From positions 1,116,001 to 1,180,000 of the forward strand of contig NZ_CP085036.1 in assembly GCF_020535405.1 (NCBI RefSeq): 64,000 nucleotides of DNA, in the 5' to 3' direction. This document shows positions 27,484 through 43,073 of the stretch, piece by piece. The position numbers were made by a program, and so were the translations under genes. A model generated the notes under the pieces. The model was not told the origin of the DNA. It saw nothing but the letters and a program-made list of their open reading frames with translations, and searched no databases. Position 1 is the stretch's first letter. Each line of letters begins with the position of its first letter. This stretch comes from Antiquaquibacter oligotrophicus (GTDB taxonomy: Bacteria > Actinomycetota > Actinomycetes > Actinomycetales > Microbacteriaceae).

Positions 27484-28478
27484 GCGCGGGGGGCGTCGAC
27501 AAGGTCGACTTCACGGGTCGGGGAACCCACATCCTCCTGTGGGCCTACATCGTCGCGAGCGGGATCCTCGCGGTGTGGAGCATGGACGAGATCTCCACGC
27601 CGTGGCCGACTGTTCTCGGCCTCGGTGTGCTTGTTGTCATCGGCATCCTTCTGACCGCCGACACGGCGACCCCCGTGCGCCTCTCGACCGCACTGATCTC
27701 GGCAGTGGCGTGGACGATCGTCGCGCTGGCGAGCACCTGGTACATCGTTGTGCCCGGCGGCCACGCCCAGTGGTATTACGGCGCCGGCACGGTAACGATG
27801 TTTTTCCTCGCGCTGCGCGGGCGCCTCGGTATCGCTTGGCTCGGCTTCGGTGCCCAGTCCGCGGTGATCGTTGTGTGGGGTCTCACAACGGATGTCGGCC
27901 TCATCGTCTCGCTTTTCCTCATCGGCAAGCAGCTCGCGATCTTGCTCGTCGGCACCCTCTTCACGGTGGGGCTCCGACGAGCGGATGCCACGCTCCGCCG
28001 CCTCGCGGAGCAGACCTCCGCACGCGCCATGCTGGAGGCCGCCGGCCTGGCCAGCACCGCGGAGCGCAACGAACGGCTACAGGAGCTGGACGCGCTCGCA
28101 ACGCCGCTCCTCGCGCGCATCGTCGACGGCGGGCCCCTCACACCCGAGGACAGGGTCGAGTTTGCGGTGGCCGAAGCGGAGCTCCGCGACGGCCTCCGGG
28201 CGCGCGCACTGGCCAGTGCCGACGTGGTTGCGGCGGCACGCGCAGCCCGGAGGCGCGGAGTAGAAGTTGTGCTTCTCGATGACCGCAACCCCGAGGCCCT
28301 CGACGATGCGACGCTGCGCGCCGTGATGGCCGACATCGTTCAGGCACTGGATGCCGCGACCGCGGGACGCGTTGTCGCGCGACTGCTCCCGCCGGGCCGC
28401 GACGCCGCCGCCACGATCCTGAGCGACACGGGAACGCGGCAGGAGCATCACGGGGTGCCCTACGCGGGGCATCCGTAG
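27480..28478 (+). CDS. Membrane protein resembling a degenerate histidine kinase
   Basis: The 332-residue product (GTG at 27480 overlapping the kinase stop; an ATG four codons earlier is also possible) has five or six membrane helices (about 18-165), a coiled-coil linker (about 170-200), and a soluble C-terminus. That C-terminus is laid out like a kinase ATPase domain, with AVMADIVQALDAATAG where an N box would be and ILSDTG where DNG/DDG would be. The phosphoacceptor His and N-box Asn are missing, so catalysis is unlikely. I infer a pseudokinase or accessory sensor for the neighbouring two-component pair. No characterised homologue is recognised. Confidence 0.8.
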   Translation: MSAGGVDKVDFTGRGTHILLWAYIVASGILAVWSMDEISTPWPTVLGLGVLVVIGILLTADTATPVRLSTALISAVAWTIVALASTWYIVVPGGHAQWYYGAGTVTMFFLALRGRLGIAWLGFGAQSAVIVVWGLTTDVGLIVSLFLIGKQLAILLVGTLFTVGLRRADATLRRLAEQTSARAMLEAAGLASTAERNERLQELDALATPLLARIVDGGPLTPEDRVEFAVAEAELRDGLRARALASADVVAAARAARRRGVEVVLLDDRNPEALDDATLRAVMADIVQALDAATAGRVVARLLPPGRDAAATILSDTGTRQEHHGVPYAGHP

Positions 28479-28510
28479 GGACAACGCACTCCAGGCATCC
28501 GTAAGGCAGC

Positions 28511-28548
28511 ACAACGGCCCCGCCACCCGAAGGTGACGAGGCCGTTGT
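28511..28548. terminator. Hairpin between the convergent sensor operon and rpoC
   Basis: ACAACGGCC pairs with GGCCGTTGT around a further partly paired inner stem. It lies between the convergent ends of the two-component operon and rpoC and may terminate both. Confidence 0.65.
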
Positions 28549-28571
28549 GGTTGGTGCTAGAGGTTTCGACT

Positions 28572-28592
28572 GGCCGCCCGGTAGGGGCGGCC
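28572..28592 (-). terminator. GC-rich hairpin downstream of rpoC (distal)
   Basis: GGCCGCCC and GGGCGGCC form an 8-base-pair stem with a 5-base loop. It is the middle of three consecutive hairpins after rpoC. Confidence 0.5.
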
Positions 28593-28607
28593 GCTCAACC
28601 TGATCAG

Positions 28608-28629
28608 GCGCGGGGCTTGCGCCCCGCGC
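28608..28629 (-). terminator. GC-rich hairpin immediately downstream of rpoC
   Basis: GCGCGGGGC and GCCCCGCGC form a perfect 9-base-pair stem with a 4-base loop, extended by CTGATC/GATCAG outer pairing, directly after the rpoC stop. Confidence 0.65.
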
Positions 28630-28634
28630 GCGGA

Positions 28635-32516
<3,882 letters not shown>

Positions 32517-32563
32517 TTTATCTTCTCTCTTGAAAAACGAAGGTGTCGTATCGGTGGCGGGGC

Positions 32564-36088
<3,525 letters not shown>

Positions 36089-36184
36089 GGAACTAACCTC
36101 CGTGGGCCTGATCAGGGCCCGTTTGTCATACAGTGACGGTCGGCAATGAATTGCTCACCAGTACCCCAAGGAGATTGCCCCGCC

Positions 36185-36212
36185 GCTATACTCGGGGCGC
36201 GCCAGCTGTCCA
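36185..36212 (-). promoter_or_regulatory. Candidate proximal rpoB promoter
   Basis: On the minus strand TGGACA (36207-36212) and TATAGC (36185-36190) are 16 bases apart, about 97 bases upstream of the rpoB start. Confidence 0.4.
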
Positions 36213-36251
36213 CAATATGACGGCACGGGTGGTCTGGGAGCGCAAAGAACA

Positions 36252-36281
36252 ACTATATGTCGCAACGACGCGCCTATGCAA
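36252..36281 (-). promoter_or_regulatory. Candidate distal rpoB promoter
   Basis: On the minus strand TTGCAT (36276-36281) and TATAGT (36252-36257) are 18 bases apart. The region is AT-rich for this genome, which fits a strong promoter area. Confidence 0.45.
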
Positions 36282-36289
36282 GTTATTCC

Positions 36290-36318
36290 TTGACCAGATT
36301 CGCCGGATCGGATATAAG
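36290..36318 (+). promoter_or_regulatory. Orphan consensus-like promoter on the plus strand
   Basis: TTGACC (36290-36295), a 17-base spacer and TATAAG (36313-36318) form one of the best vegetative promoter matches in the window, but no plus-strand gene follows for about 2 kb. A hairpin starts about 12 bases after the expected start site. The match may be fortuitous, may drive a very short RNA, or may act against the convergent minus-strand gene. Confidence 0.3.
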
Positions 36319-36336
36319 CGCGCTGTCCAGTGCGAA

Positions 36337-36368
36337 AACGGGGCAGCCCCAGCAGGAACTGCCCCGTT
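36337..36368 (-). terminator. Terminator of the Ig-like surface protein gene
   Basis: AACGGGGCAG and CTGCCCCGTT form a perfect 10-base-pair stem 20 bases downstream of the 36388 stop. On the minus strand the stem runs into TTTT, giving a short U-tract. Confidence 0.75.
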
Positions 36369-36387
36369 GAGGCGGAGGGGATGTGCG

Positions 36388-38172
36388 CTACCGAGCCCTG
36401 CTCCGTGCGCGGCTGCGCCGCATCGCCACTCCACCGATCGCGACGAGAAACACAGCCGCGAACGCTGCAAGGCCACTCGTGGCGCTTCCCGTCGACGCCA
36501 AGGCATTCGAAGCCGAGGGCTCACCACCGGCGGTCGTGCCATCCTTCAGTGGCTCGTCGGGGTCGGCCGGCTGAGCCGGCAGCTGGGGTTCGCCCTCGCC
36601 TGCACCTCCACCCTCACCCTCAGCCTCACCCGGGGTCACCGTGATCGTGACCGTCGCCCAGTCGGAAAGGTTGTTGCCGTCGGTGGCCCGGTAATCGAAG
36701 GTGGCGTCGCCCGAGAAGCCGACCGGAGGGGTATACGTGAACCCGCCGAGGGGATCAACCGAGACTGTGCCGGCCGACGGGTTGTCGTACGACGCCACCG
36801 AGAGCAGGTCGCCCTCAGGGTCACTATCGTTCGCGAGGAGTCCAACCAGCGCTGGCATGGAGAGCGTCTCTCCCTGAGCGATCGTGAACGCATCGTCCGC
36901 TGCGACCGGCGAGGTGGGCTCGGCACCCTCGGCGAGAACATGAATGGTGACCGTTGCGACGCCGCTCTCTCCGCCTTGCGGATCGCGAGCGACATAGGTG
37001 AAGGTGTCATCGCCGACAAAGCCATCCGAGGGGACGTACTCGAAGGCGCCAGTCAGCGGTGACATCGACGTGATCGCGCCATGGTCAGGAAACACGTAGG
37101 ACGCAAGGCTGAAACTCGAATCGGCGTCGGTATCGTTGCCGAGCAGGCCCGGCGCGGGCACGGAGAGCGTTGAACCCGACACAACCCAGTACTCGTCGTC
37201 TACCGCGACCGGTTCGGCGTAGTCCACCAGTTCCTCGGTGATCTCGAAGACAAGGGCCACAGGGGCCGAGTAGTCGATTCCGTCCCACGCACGGTAGGTG
37301 AAGGTACGAGTACCGGTGAAATCAGTCGGGGGCGTATAGAAGGTCGTCCCATTTTTCGGATCGAGGATGAGCTGCTCACCGGGGAGGGCTCCGCCAGCGG
37401 GGACAACGATTGCGGCCTTTAGCGGGTCGCCGTCGGCGTCCGTGTCGTTCACCACAACACCGGGAGCCGGGATGACCAGGAGCTGGTTTTTGCCCGTCAC
37501 GTAGGAGTCGGCGACGGCCACGGGAGCGGAGTTGGGTTTGGGCGCGGCGGCCACGGTGATGGAAACGAGAGCCGGATTGCTCTCGTCCGTGCCATCCGTC
37601 ACCCAGTACCAGAACTGGATCTCGCCGCTAAAGCCTGCGGCAGGGGTGTAGGTGAAATACCCCGTCGTGGGGTCGAGATTAAGGATGCCCTGTCCGGGCG
37701 GGTCGAATCCGACAACCGTGAGGTCGTCGCCATCCCCGTCTGTGTCGTTGCTGAAGAGTCCGCTGGCGGAAGTGGTAGCGACGAGGGGTTCCTCGTAGCC
37801 CGTCTCGTAGAAGTCCGCGTATGCCACCGGGACTGCATTTACCGGAAGTGCTTCCTCCACGGGGGACGGAACGGCATCGACCGGGAGCACCGCTTCTGCC
37901 GCAGTCGGGAGCGCGTCGTCCGGCAAGAGCACCTCGGCCTCGGCCGGAGCTTCGTCCACTGGGAGGGGAGTCTCGGCGAGGTCCGAGGTGGAATCCTCGT
38001 CCACGACGATGGAGGGGTCCGTCGTGTCGTCCGCGATGGCTGGCATCACCGCCCAGGTACTGAAACCGAAGGTGAGTGCGATCACGAGGATGATGGCGCC
38101 GAAGCGCAGCGGGCGTGTGGTCATCGCCGCGAGCCGGAATCGGTGCGCGGGCGACTCGAGCGGAGCAGGCAT
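36388..38172 (-). CDS. LASTG-anchored surface protein with four Ig/cadherin-like modules
   Basis: The 594-residue product starts at ATG 38172 (AAGGA 7 bases upstream), with a signal peptide (about 16-48), then an acidic stretch with repeated LPVD-type motifs (about 65-115). Four tandem modules of about 95-100 residues follow (about 115-500), each with a GNDTDADGD-like calcium-binding turn and a FTYTP-type strand, as in bacterial cadherin-like or VCBS-type domains. A Gly/Glu/Pro-rich linker precedes LASTG, a hydrophobic segment and an Arg-rich tail, the class E sortase sorting signal. It is likely a covalently anchored adhesin or matrix protein. No sortase gene is in the window. Confidence 0.88.
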   Translation of the reverse strand: MPAPLESPAHRFRLAAMTTRPLRFGAIILVIALTFGFSTWAVMPAIADDTTDPSIVVDEDSTSDLAETPLPVDEAPAEAEVLLPDDALPTAAEAVLPVDAVPSPVEEALPVNAVPVAYADFYETGYEEPLVATTSASGLFSNDTDGDGDDLTVVGFDPPGQGILNLDPTTGYFTYTPAAGFSGEIQFWYWVTDGTDESNPALVSITVAAAPKPNSAPVAVADSYVTGKNQLLVIPAPGVVVNDTDADGDPLKAAIVVPAGGALPGEQLILDPKNGTTFYTPPTDFTGTRTFTYRAWDGIDYSAPVALVFEITEELVDYAEPVAVDDEYWVVSGSTLSVPAPGLLGNDTDADSSFSLASYVFPDHGAITSMSPLTGAFEYVPSDGFVGDDTFTYVARDPQGGESGVATVTIHVLAEGAEPTSPVAADDAFTIAQGETLSMPALVGLLANDSDPEGDLLSVASYDNPSAGTVSVDPLGGFTYTPPVGFSGDATFDYRATDGNNLSDWATVTITVTPGEAEGEGGGAGEGEPQLPAQPADPDEPLKDGTTAGGEPSASNALASTGSATSGLAAFAAVFLVAIGGVAMRRSRARSRAR

Positions 38173-38359
38173 GAATCGTCCTTAAGGGTGTCGTTGAAAC
38201 TGTCGGCGTGCCGGAGTGGCACGCAGACAACAGTGCCGATCAACCCCCCTGCTCCGGATGGGGAGGGCTTGCTCAACCTGATGAGACGCATTACTCATGT
38301 GCTGCGAACTACTCACCTTCCCGTCGCTAGAATCCACTCATTCACCCGTGGAGGCATTC

Positions 38360-41017
38360 GTGACCCGCTCCGTACCGACCGGCACGCGAGCCGCCGATGG
38401 TCGGTGGCCGCTCGTGGGCCGGGAACAGCTCGTGGATCGGCTCTGCCGCTGGTTCGCGGGCGATGGAGCGCGCCTCTGCGTGCTGTACGGATCATCCGGG
38501 GTTGGCAAGTCCCGGCTCGCCTTCGAGACGGCCTCGCGACTGTCGGGCGAGGGATGGGCCTCCTTGCCTGTTTCGGCGAGCACAATCATGGCCACGGTCC
38601 CACTTGGCGCGCTGACTCCGCTGTTTTCGAGCGACCGGGAGGCGCTCGACGCCGTCGCCTCAGACCCCGGTGCCCTGTTTCGGCGGGCAACCGAGGCGGT
38701 ACGGGACGCCGCGGCGGGGCGCCGCACCGTGCTCGTCGTCGACGATCTGTCGCTGCTCGATCCACTCTCGGCAACACTCATCGCACAGCTCGTCGCCTCC
38801 GGGTACGTCCGATTACTGGCCACCGCCCGCGATCGCGAGCCTCTACCCGACCCGATCATGGCGCTGTGGTCGAGCGACTCCGCGCTGCGCGTCGACGTTC
38901 CCCCGCTATCGGTCGGCGACTATGAGTTGGTGCTCCGCGAGGTCCTCGGCGGACCCGTCGCCCACCGCTCAGCGGTCGAACTGCACCAATCGACGGCCGG
39001 GAACCCTCTGGTCCTTCGTGAGCTGACGATGGGGGCCCTCGAGGTCGATCGGCTCGTCGAGCACGCCGGAGTGTGGCAGCTCGTGGGCGAACCCGTCGGC
39101 ACCCCCGCGTTGCGCGATCTCATCCTTTCCCGGCTCCGGCACCTCGACGATGCGGAGCGCGACGTCGTCGAGCGCCTCGCGGTATGCGGCGAACTACAGA
39201 TCGACCATCTCACGTCCGATGGCGCTCGGGAGGCTGTCATCAGACTTGAGTCGGCGGGGATCATGACGCTCGTCGAGGGCCCCCGCGGCCTCGTCGGCCG
39301 ACTCGTTCACCCCCAATACGCCGGCGCCGTGGTCGACTCACTCAGCCGCCTGCGCGTCTCCGACGTGCTCCTCCAGCAGGCCGACCTCCTCGAGGCCGAG
39401 CGCTCGGGGGCAAGCGACGACCTTCGCGTCGTCGTGTGGCGCCTTGAGGCAGGCAAAGCGACGGACCCGGAACTCCTCGCGAGCGCGGCTCGGCTGGCCC
39501 GGCAAGCAAGCGACCACCCGACGGTCGAGCGGCTCGCGGCGGCCGCCATCCGCGTCGCCGGCGGCCGCCCCGACTTGCTGCTGCTGCGCGGCGAAGCGCT
39601 GTTGAGGATGGGACGCGCAGAGGACGCCCTTGAGGTTCTGGCCGAGGCGAGAATGGAGGACGCACCCGGTGAACTTCGCTCGGCGATCGCCGCGACGACG
39701 GCTATCGCCCATGCGAGCGTCCGGGACGGCCTCGACGCGGGACTCGAGGTCATCGATGCTGCGGAGGAGGGGCTGAGTTCGCCCGACGTCGGTCTCGTCC
39801 TGACTCGAGCGCTCATCGAGCTCTACCAAGACCGGGCGATCGAGGTAGATGCCCTGCTCGCCGAACTCGACGCTTCCCTCGGGTCCTCCCCCGCCGAGCG
39901 CGCAATCGTCGCCTCCACACGCTCCCTGTCGCATGCCGCACTCGGGCGCACGGACGAAGCGCTGCGGGATGCCCGGCTCGCGCTCGACTTCGCCCGGTCA
40001 ACGAGCGGAGCAGGAATCCCTGGGCTCTCGGTCGCCATGGGCCTCGGCACTCTCGCGACCGTTCAGTTACACGTTGGAGACCCGGACGGCGCCCTCCGGT
40101 CCGCGACGTCCGCCCTCCTCGAGTCACTCGTCGCCGACGACGAGATTGTCGCGCGTTCCCACGAGTTCCTCCTCGCTCGCATCGAGTGGGAGCGCGGCAA
40201 CCTCGACGCAGCGGAACGCTGGTACCGCGACACCATGAGTGGAGCCCTCTCGATGGGGCCGATCAGCCTTCACGTGCCCGCAGCATGCGGACTCGCCATG
40301 ACGCTCGCGATGCGCGGCGACCTCGCGGGAGCGCGTGACGCCCTGGCAATCGTTCCCGACCAAGCCGACCACGTGCCGGGCGCCGTGATCGCGCGGGCCT
40401 GGGTGAGCGCTCTGAGCGGGGACGCCCAGACCGCCAGGAACGCACTGCTGGCTGGAGCCGAGCGATTCGGTCAACCGGGACATCGCTTCCTCGAGGCGGT
40501 TTTCCTTTTTCACCTCGCCCGCCTCGGCTTCGCAGCTGATGCCGCACCCCGGCTCGCCTCGCTCGCGGAGCTCACCGGAAGCCCGTTCTTCGACCGGCAG
40601 GCCCGGCATGCCGCGGCCGAAGCATCGGGCGACCGTAGAGCGCTCGTGGACGTCGCTGAGGAGTGGGCCGCCTCGGGAGCGCGGCTCTTCGCGGCGGAGG
40701 CGTTCGCGTCGGCGGCGCGCGCCGCTCGGCGAGCAGAGGACCACCGGCTCGCCGTGTCGCTGCAATCAGCCGCAGACGAGCACGCGCGAGCGTGCGGTGG
40801 GGCATCCACTCCCCTGCTGCAGTTCACCGAAGAACTCACGCCGCTGACCAGGCGCGAAAGAGAGATCGGCGCGCTCGCCGCTCGCGGGCTCAGCAGCAAG
40901 CAGATTGCCGACACTCTGTTCTTGTCGACGCGCACCGTCGACAACCACCTGCAGTCGATCTACGGAAAGCTCGGCATCCGTGGTCGGCACGAACTGCAGT
41001 CGTCAGGACTCGGCTAG
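38360..41017 (+). CDS. Large ATP-binding LuxR-family regulator
   Basis: The 885-residue protein has an N-terminal AAA/STAND-type NTPase with Walker A LYGSSGVGKSR (about 43) and Walker B VLVVDDLSLLD, a long helical middle region rich in TPR-like Ala/Leu/Arg/Glu repeats (about 370-760), and a C-terminal LuxR helix-turn-helix (about 828-880; LTRREREIGALAARG). Such LAL regulators usually respond to a ligand or partner and activate transcription. The GTG at 38360 is chosen for GGAGG 5 bases upstream, over the ATG at 38297. It is divergent from the Ig-like surface protein gene, a possible target (inference). Its stop overlaps the convergent globin stop. Confidence 0.9.
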   Translation: MTRSVPTGTRAADGRWPLVGREQLVDRLCRWFAGDGARLCVLYGSSGVGKSRLAFETASRLSGEGWASLPVSASTIMATVPLGALTPLFSSDREALDAVASDPGALFRRATEAVRDAAAGRRTVLVVDDLSLLDPLSATLIAQLVASGYVRLLATARDREPLPDPIMALWSSDSALRVDVPPLSVGDYELVLREVLGGPVAHRSAVELHQSTAGNPLVLRELTMGALEVDRLVEHAGVWQLVGEPVGTPALRDLILSRLRHLDDAERDVVERLAVCGELQIDHLTSDGAREAVIRLESAGIMTLVEGPRGLVGRLVHPQYAGAVVDSLSRLRVSDVLLQQADLLEAERSGASDDLRVVVWRLEAGKATDPELLASAARLARQASDHPTVERLAAAAIRVAGGRPDLLLLRGEALLRMGRAEDALEVLAEARMEDAPGELRSAIAATTAIAHASVRDGLDAGLEVIDAAEEGLSSPDVGLVLTRALIELYQDRAIEVDALLAELDASLGSSPAERAIVASTRSLSHAALGRTDEALRDARLALDFARSTSGAGIPGLSVAMGLGTLATVQLHVGDPDGALRSATSALLESLVADDEIVARSHEFLLARIEWERGNLDAAERWYRDTMSGALSMGPISLHVPAACGLAMTLAMRGDLAGARDALAIVPDQADHVPGAVIARAWVSALSGDAQTARNALLAGAERFGQPGHRFLEAVFLFHLARLGFAADAAPRLASLAELTGSPFFDRQARHAAAEASGDRRALVDVAEEWAASGARLFAAEAFASAARAARRAEDHRLAVSLQSAADEHARACGGASTPLLQFTEELTPLTRREREIGALAARGLSSKQIADTLFLSTRTVDNHLQSIYGKLGIRGRHELQSSGLG

Positions 41018-41382
41018 TCGCTGGCCGCCTGGAGCACCACCACACGTTCGCGTAGCGCGTTCACTCGCTCCCGAACCTCGGCAACAACATGGTCGGTCGC
41101 GCCCAGGTCGTGCAGGGCGATGGTGAGGTGCTGTACGACGGAGTCGAAGGCCTCCGGAGTAATGTCCAGGCCGGCGTGGGCGAGCTCGAGTTCCCGACCG
41201 GCGAAGAGCTCTGGCCCGCCGAGCGCCGCGGCGAGGAATGCACGCTGGTGCGCCTTGAGTCGTGACAGGTCGACACCCTCGAACCACGGCGCGAGCGAGT
41301 CGTCCGCCGTTACTCGGTTGTAGAAGACAGCGACGGCCGCCTTCATGCCGGCGTTTCCGCCGACCTGGTCGTACAGGCTCAT
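41014..41382 (-). CDS. Truncated haemoglobin, group I-like
   Basis: The 122-residue globin has the truncated-haemoglobin pattern: YDQVGG near the start, Phe-Tyr in VFYNRV (B9-B10), HQRAFLAAALGGP in helix E and the proximal His in LAHAGLDI (about 78). Such proteins bind oxygen or nitric oxide. The last bases overlap the convergent LuxR gene stop. A second, related globin lies at 44079-44435; the two share the overall pattern but differ at many positions. Confidence 0.88.
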   Translation of the reverse strand: MSLYDQVGGNAGMKAAVAVFYNRVTADDSLAPWFEGVDLSRLKAHQRAFLAAALGGPELFAGRELELAHAGLDITPEAFDSVVQHLTIALHDLGATDHVVAEVRERVNALRERVVVLQAASD

Positions 41383-41431
41383 GCCCTCAAGGGTAGAGCT
41401 GCGTGTGTGCAGCGAACCGAGTAGTGATTAC

Positions 41432-42991
41432 TCAGTTATCAGCGTTACTGAAAATCTGCGCCTCGACGAGCGGACGCACCACCTTTTCGAACTTCTTGTC
41501 GACGAAGTACTTCTTGAGCTTGTCGTCGAGCAACTCGTTGCCGATCGCGGCCATGATCATCGACTGGTCGAGGGAGAGGTAACGGTCGGCAACCGTTCCA
41601 CTTCCCACCGCGATCGCGTCGTAGAAACCACCGGCGCCATAGGAGTCGAAGTTCGACTCGAGGCCCTCGAGGTTCGTCAGCACGGCATCCCGGTCGTAGG
41701 GAAGCGCGAGGAACGAGGCGTGCGGGGTCACAACACCGTCGCCGTACTCGGGCGAGGGGTTGGTGGCGTCACGGCATCCCTCGTATCCGTAGTCGACGTC
41801 GGTGGACTCGGCGTCGCTCGCGTAGCCGTCGGCACTGATTCCGAGGCCCTCCACCCCGTACTCGCGGTATCCGGCGAACGGATCGCTCGCGGGAGAGAAT
41901 CCCCAATAGCCGTACCCGGCCTCCTCCATACCGTGCCAGCGTTGCGCCTCGACGGTGGCCGGATGATTGACGGCCCACGAGTTCGCCCCCCATTGGGCCT
42001 CAGGCACAAACAGATCGGGCATGAGCGCCTCGAACATGCTGCCGCCCCACGAGGGAACGAGTCGCTGGCCCGCGTACTCGTAGGTGCCCTCGAAGACACT
42101 CACGCCGAGGTACTCGCGTGTCTCGCCGACGGGCTTCTGCTCCTGCCAGCCGAAATCGCAGGCCTGGTCTGGCATGGTGCGGTACGTGCCGTAGTAGGCG
42201 GATGCCGGGATCTGCCCGTTCGCGATGCCGAGGTACGTCGCGATGCGCGCCTCGCTCACCGTCGTGTCGTACCAGTGGCACGTGTAGTAGACGTCGGGCC
42301 CGTCGCCTGCGTAGTTGTCGGGCACCGCGCATCCGTCGCCCGGTGGTTCCACCCAGAAGCCACCGCGATTGAGCGTCACGCCCTCTCGGGCATTCAGGTC
42401 GTGGAACCAGCCGAAGTCCATGCTGTCGTAGAGCACGGTCGCCTGACGCTTCAGCGACGGCTCCGCGGACGCGACAACGCGGAGGGAGGCTGCGAGCCAT
42501 CCATTGTCCACCGTCGAGAGGAACGGGTAGACGACGTCGCCGCTGTCGGGCCACGTCGTGAGCTTGGACGCGTCCGTCGGCGAGTACCAGTTGTAATACA
42601 TGCCACTCGGCTCGTGGCGCTCCATCGACGCGAGAGTCGTGAGTGTTGTGCGAAGGCGTTCCCTCGCGTCCTTCTTGCCGATGATGCCGAGGTCTCTGGC
42701 CACGATCGTCGACCACAGGTAGCCGCCGATGTTGGTGGGCGACGTGTACTCGCCCGCCTCGGCGAGGTCACCGCTGATGTTGTCGCTCGCGAGACCAGTC
42801 GCAGGGTCCGTCATCGCATGGAGCGACGCCCACGTGTCCTCGGCGTACCGCAGTAGCGTATCGTCGCCGGGATTCGATGGATGCCCGTGGCCACCGCCCG
42901 GGCCCCCGGCAACCGCCGCGGGGGCGATGGCGAGTGTCGCGGCGGCAACCGCGGCAATCGCGGGAATGGTGAAACGGCGAAGTGACGTCAT
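41432..42991 (-). CDS. Secreted glucoamylase-like protein, GH144-type beta-1,2-glucanase candidate
   Basis: The 519-residue product begins at ATG 42991 (GAAGGAG upstream) with a signal peptide (about 1-32) and a His/Gly-rich linker. The rest matches the glycoamylase-like/GH144 alpha/alpha-barrel family, with motifs such as SPTNIGGYLWSTIVARDLG, TVDNGWLAASL, WGGSMFEALMP and the late GGFYDAIAVG and SLDQSMIMAAIGNELL. Characterised GH144 enzymes cut beta-1,2-glucans. It is secreted without an anchor. It stands alone between two globin genes and a ureohydrolase. The substrate assignment is from the family, not proven here. Confidence 0.85.
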   Translation of the reverse strand: MTSLRRFTIPAIAAVAAATLAIAPAAVAGGPGGGHGHPSNPGDDTLLRYAEDTWASLHAMTDPATGLASDNISGDLAEAGEYTSPTNIGGYLWSTIVARDLGIIGKKDARERLRTTLTTLASMERHEPSGMYYNWYSPTDASKLTTWPDSGDVVYPFLSTVDNGWLAASLRVVASAEPSLKRQATVLYDSMDFGWFHDLNAREGVTLNRGGFWVEPPGDGCAVPDNYAGDGPDVYYTCHWYDTTVSEARIATYLGIANGQIPASAYYGTYRTMPDQACDFGWQEQKPVGETREYLGVSVFEGTYEYAGQRLVPSWGGSMFEALMPDLFVPEAQWGANSWAVNHPATVEAQRWHGMEEAGYGYWGFSPASDPFAGYREYGVEGLGISADGYASDAESTDVDYGYEGCRDATNPSPEYGDGVVTPHASFLALPYDRDAVLTNLEGLESNFDSYGAGGFYDAIAVGSGTVADRYLSLDQSMIMAAIGNELLDDKLKKYFVDKKFEKVVRPLVEAQIFSNADN

Positions 42992-43032
42992 CAGAAAGCT
43001 CCTTCGGTCCCTGTCACCCCACGCTCGCACCA

Positions 43033-43046
43033 CCCCCGAAAGGGGG
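43033..43046 (-). terminator. Compact hairpin after the ureohydrolase gene
   Basis: CCCCC and GGGGG flank a GAAA tetraloop, 27 bases after the ureohydrolase stop and upstream of the GH144-like gene. It is a stable small terminator-like hairpin. Confidence 0.55.
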
Positions 43047-43073
43047 GCAAGGGGGTTGCGGTCCGGTCGGAGC

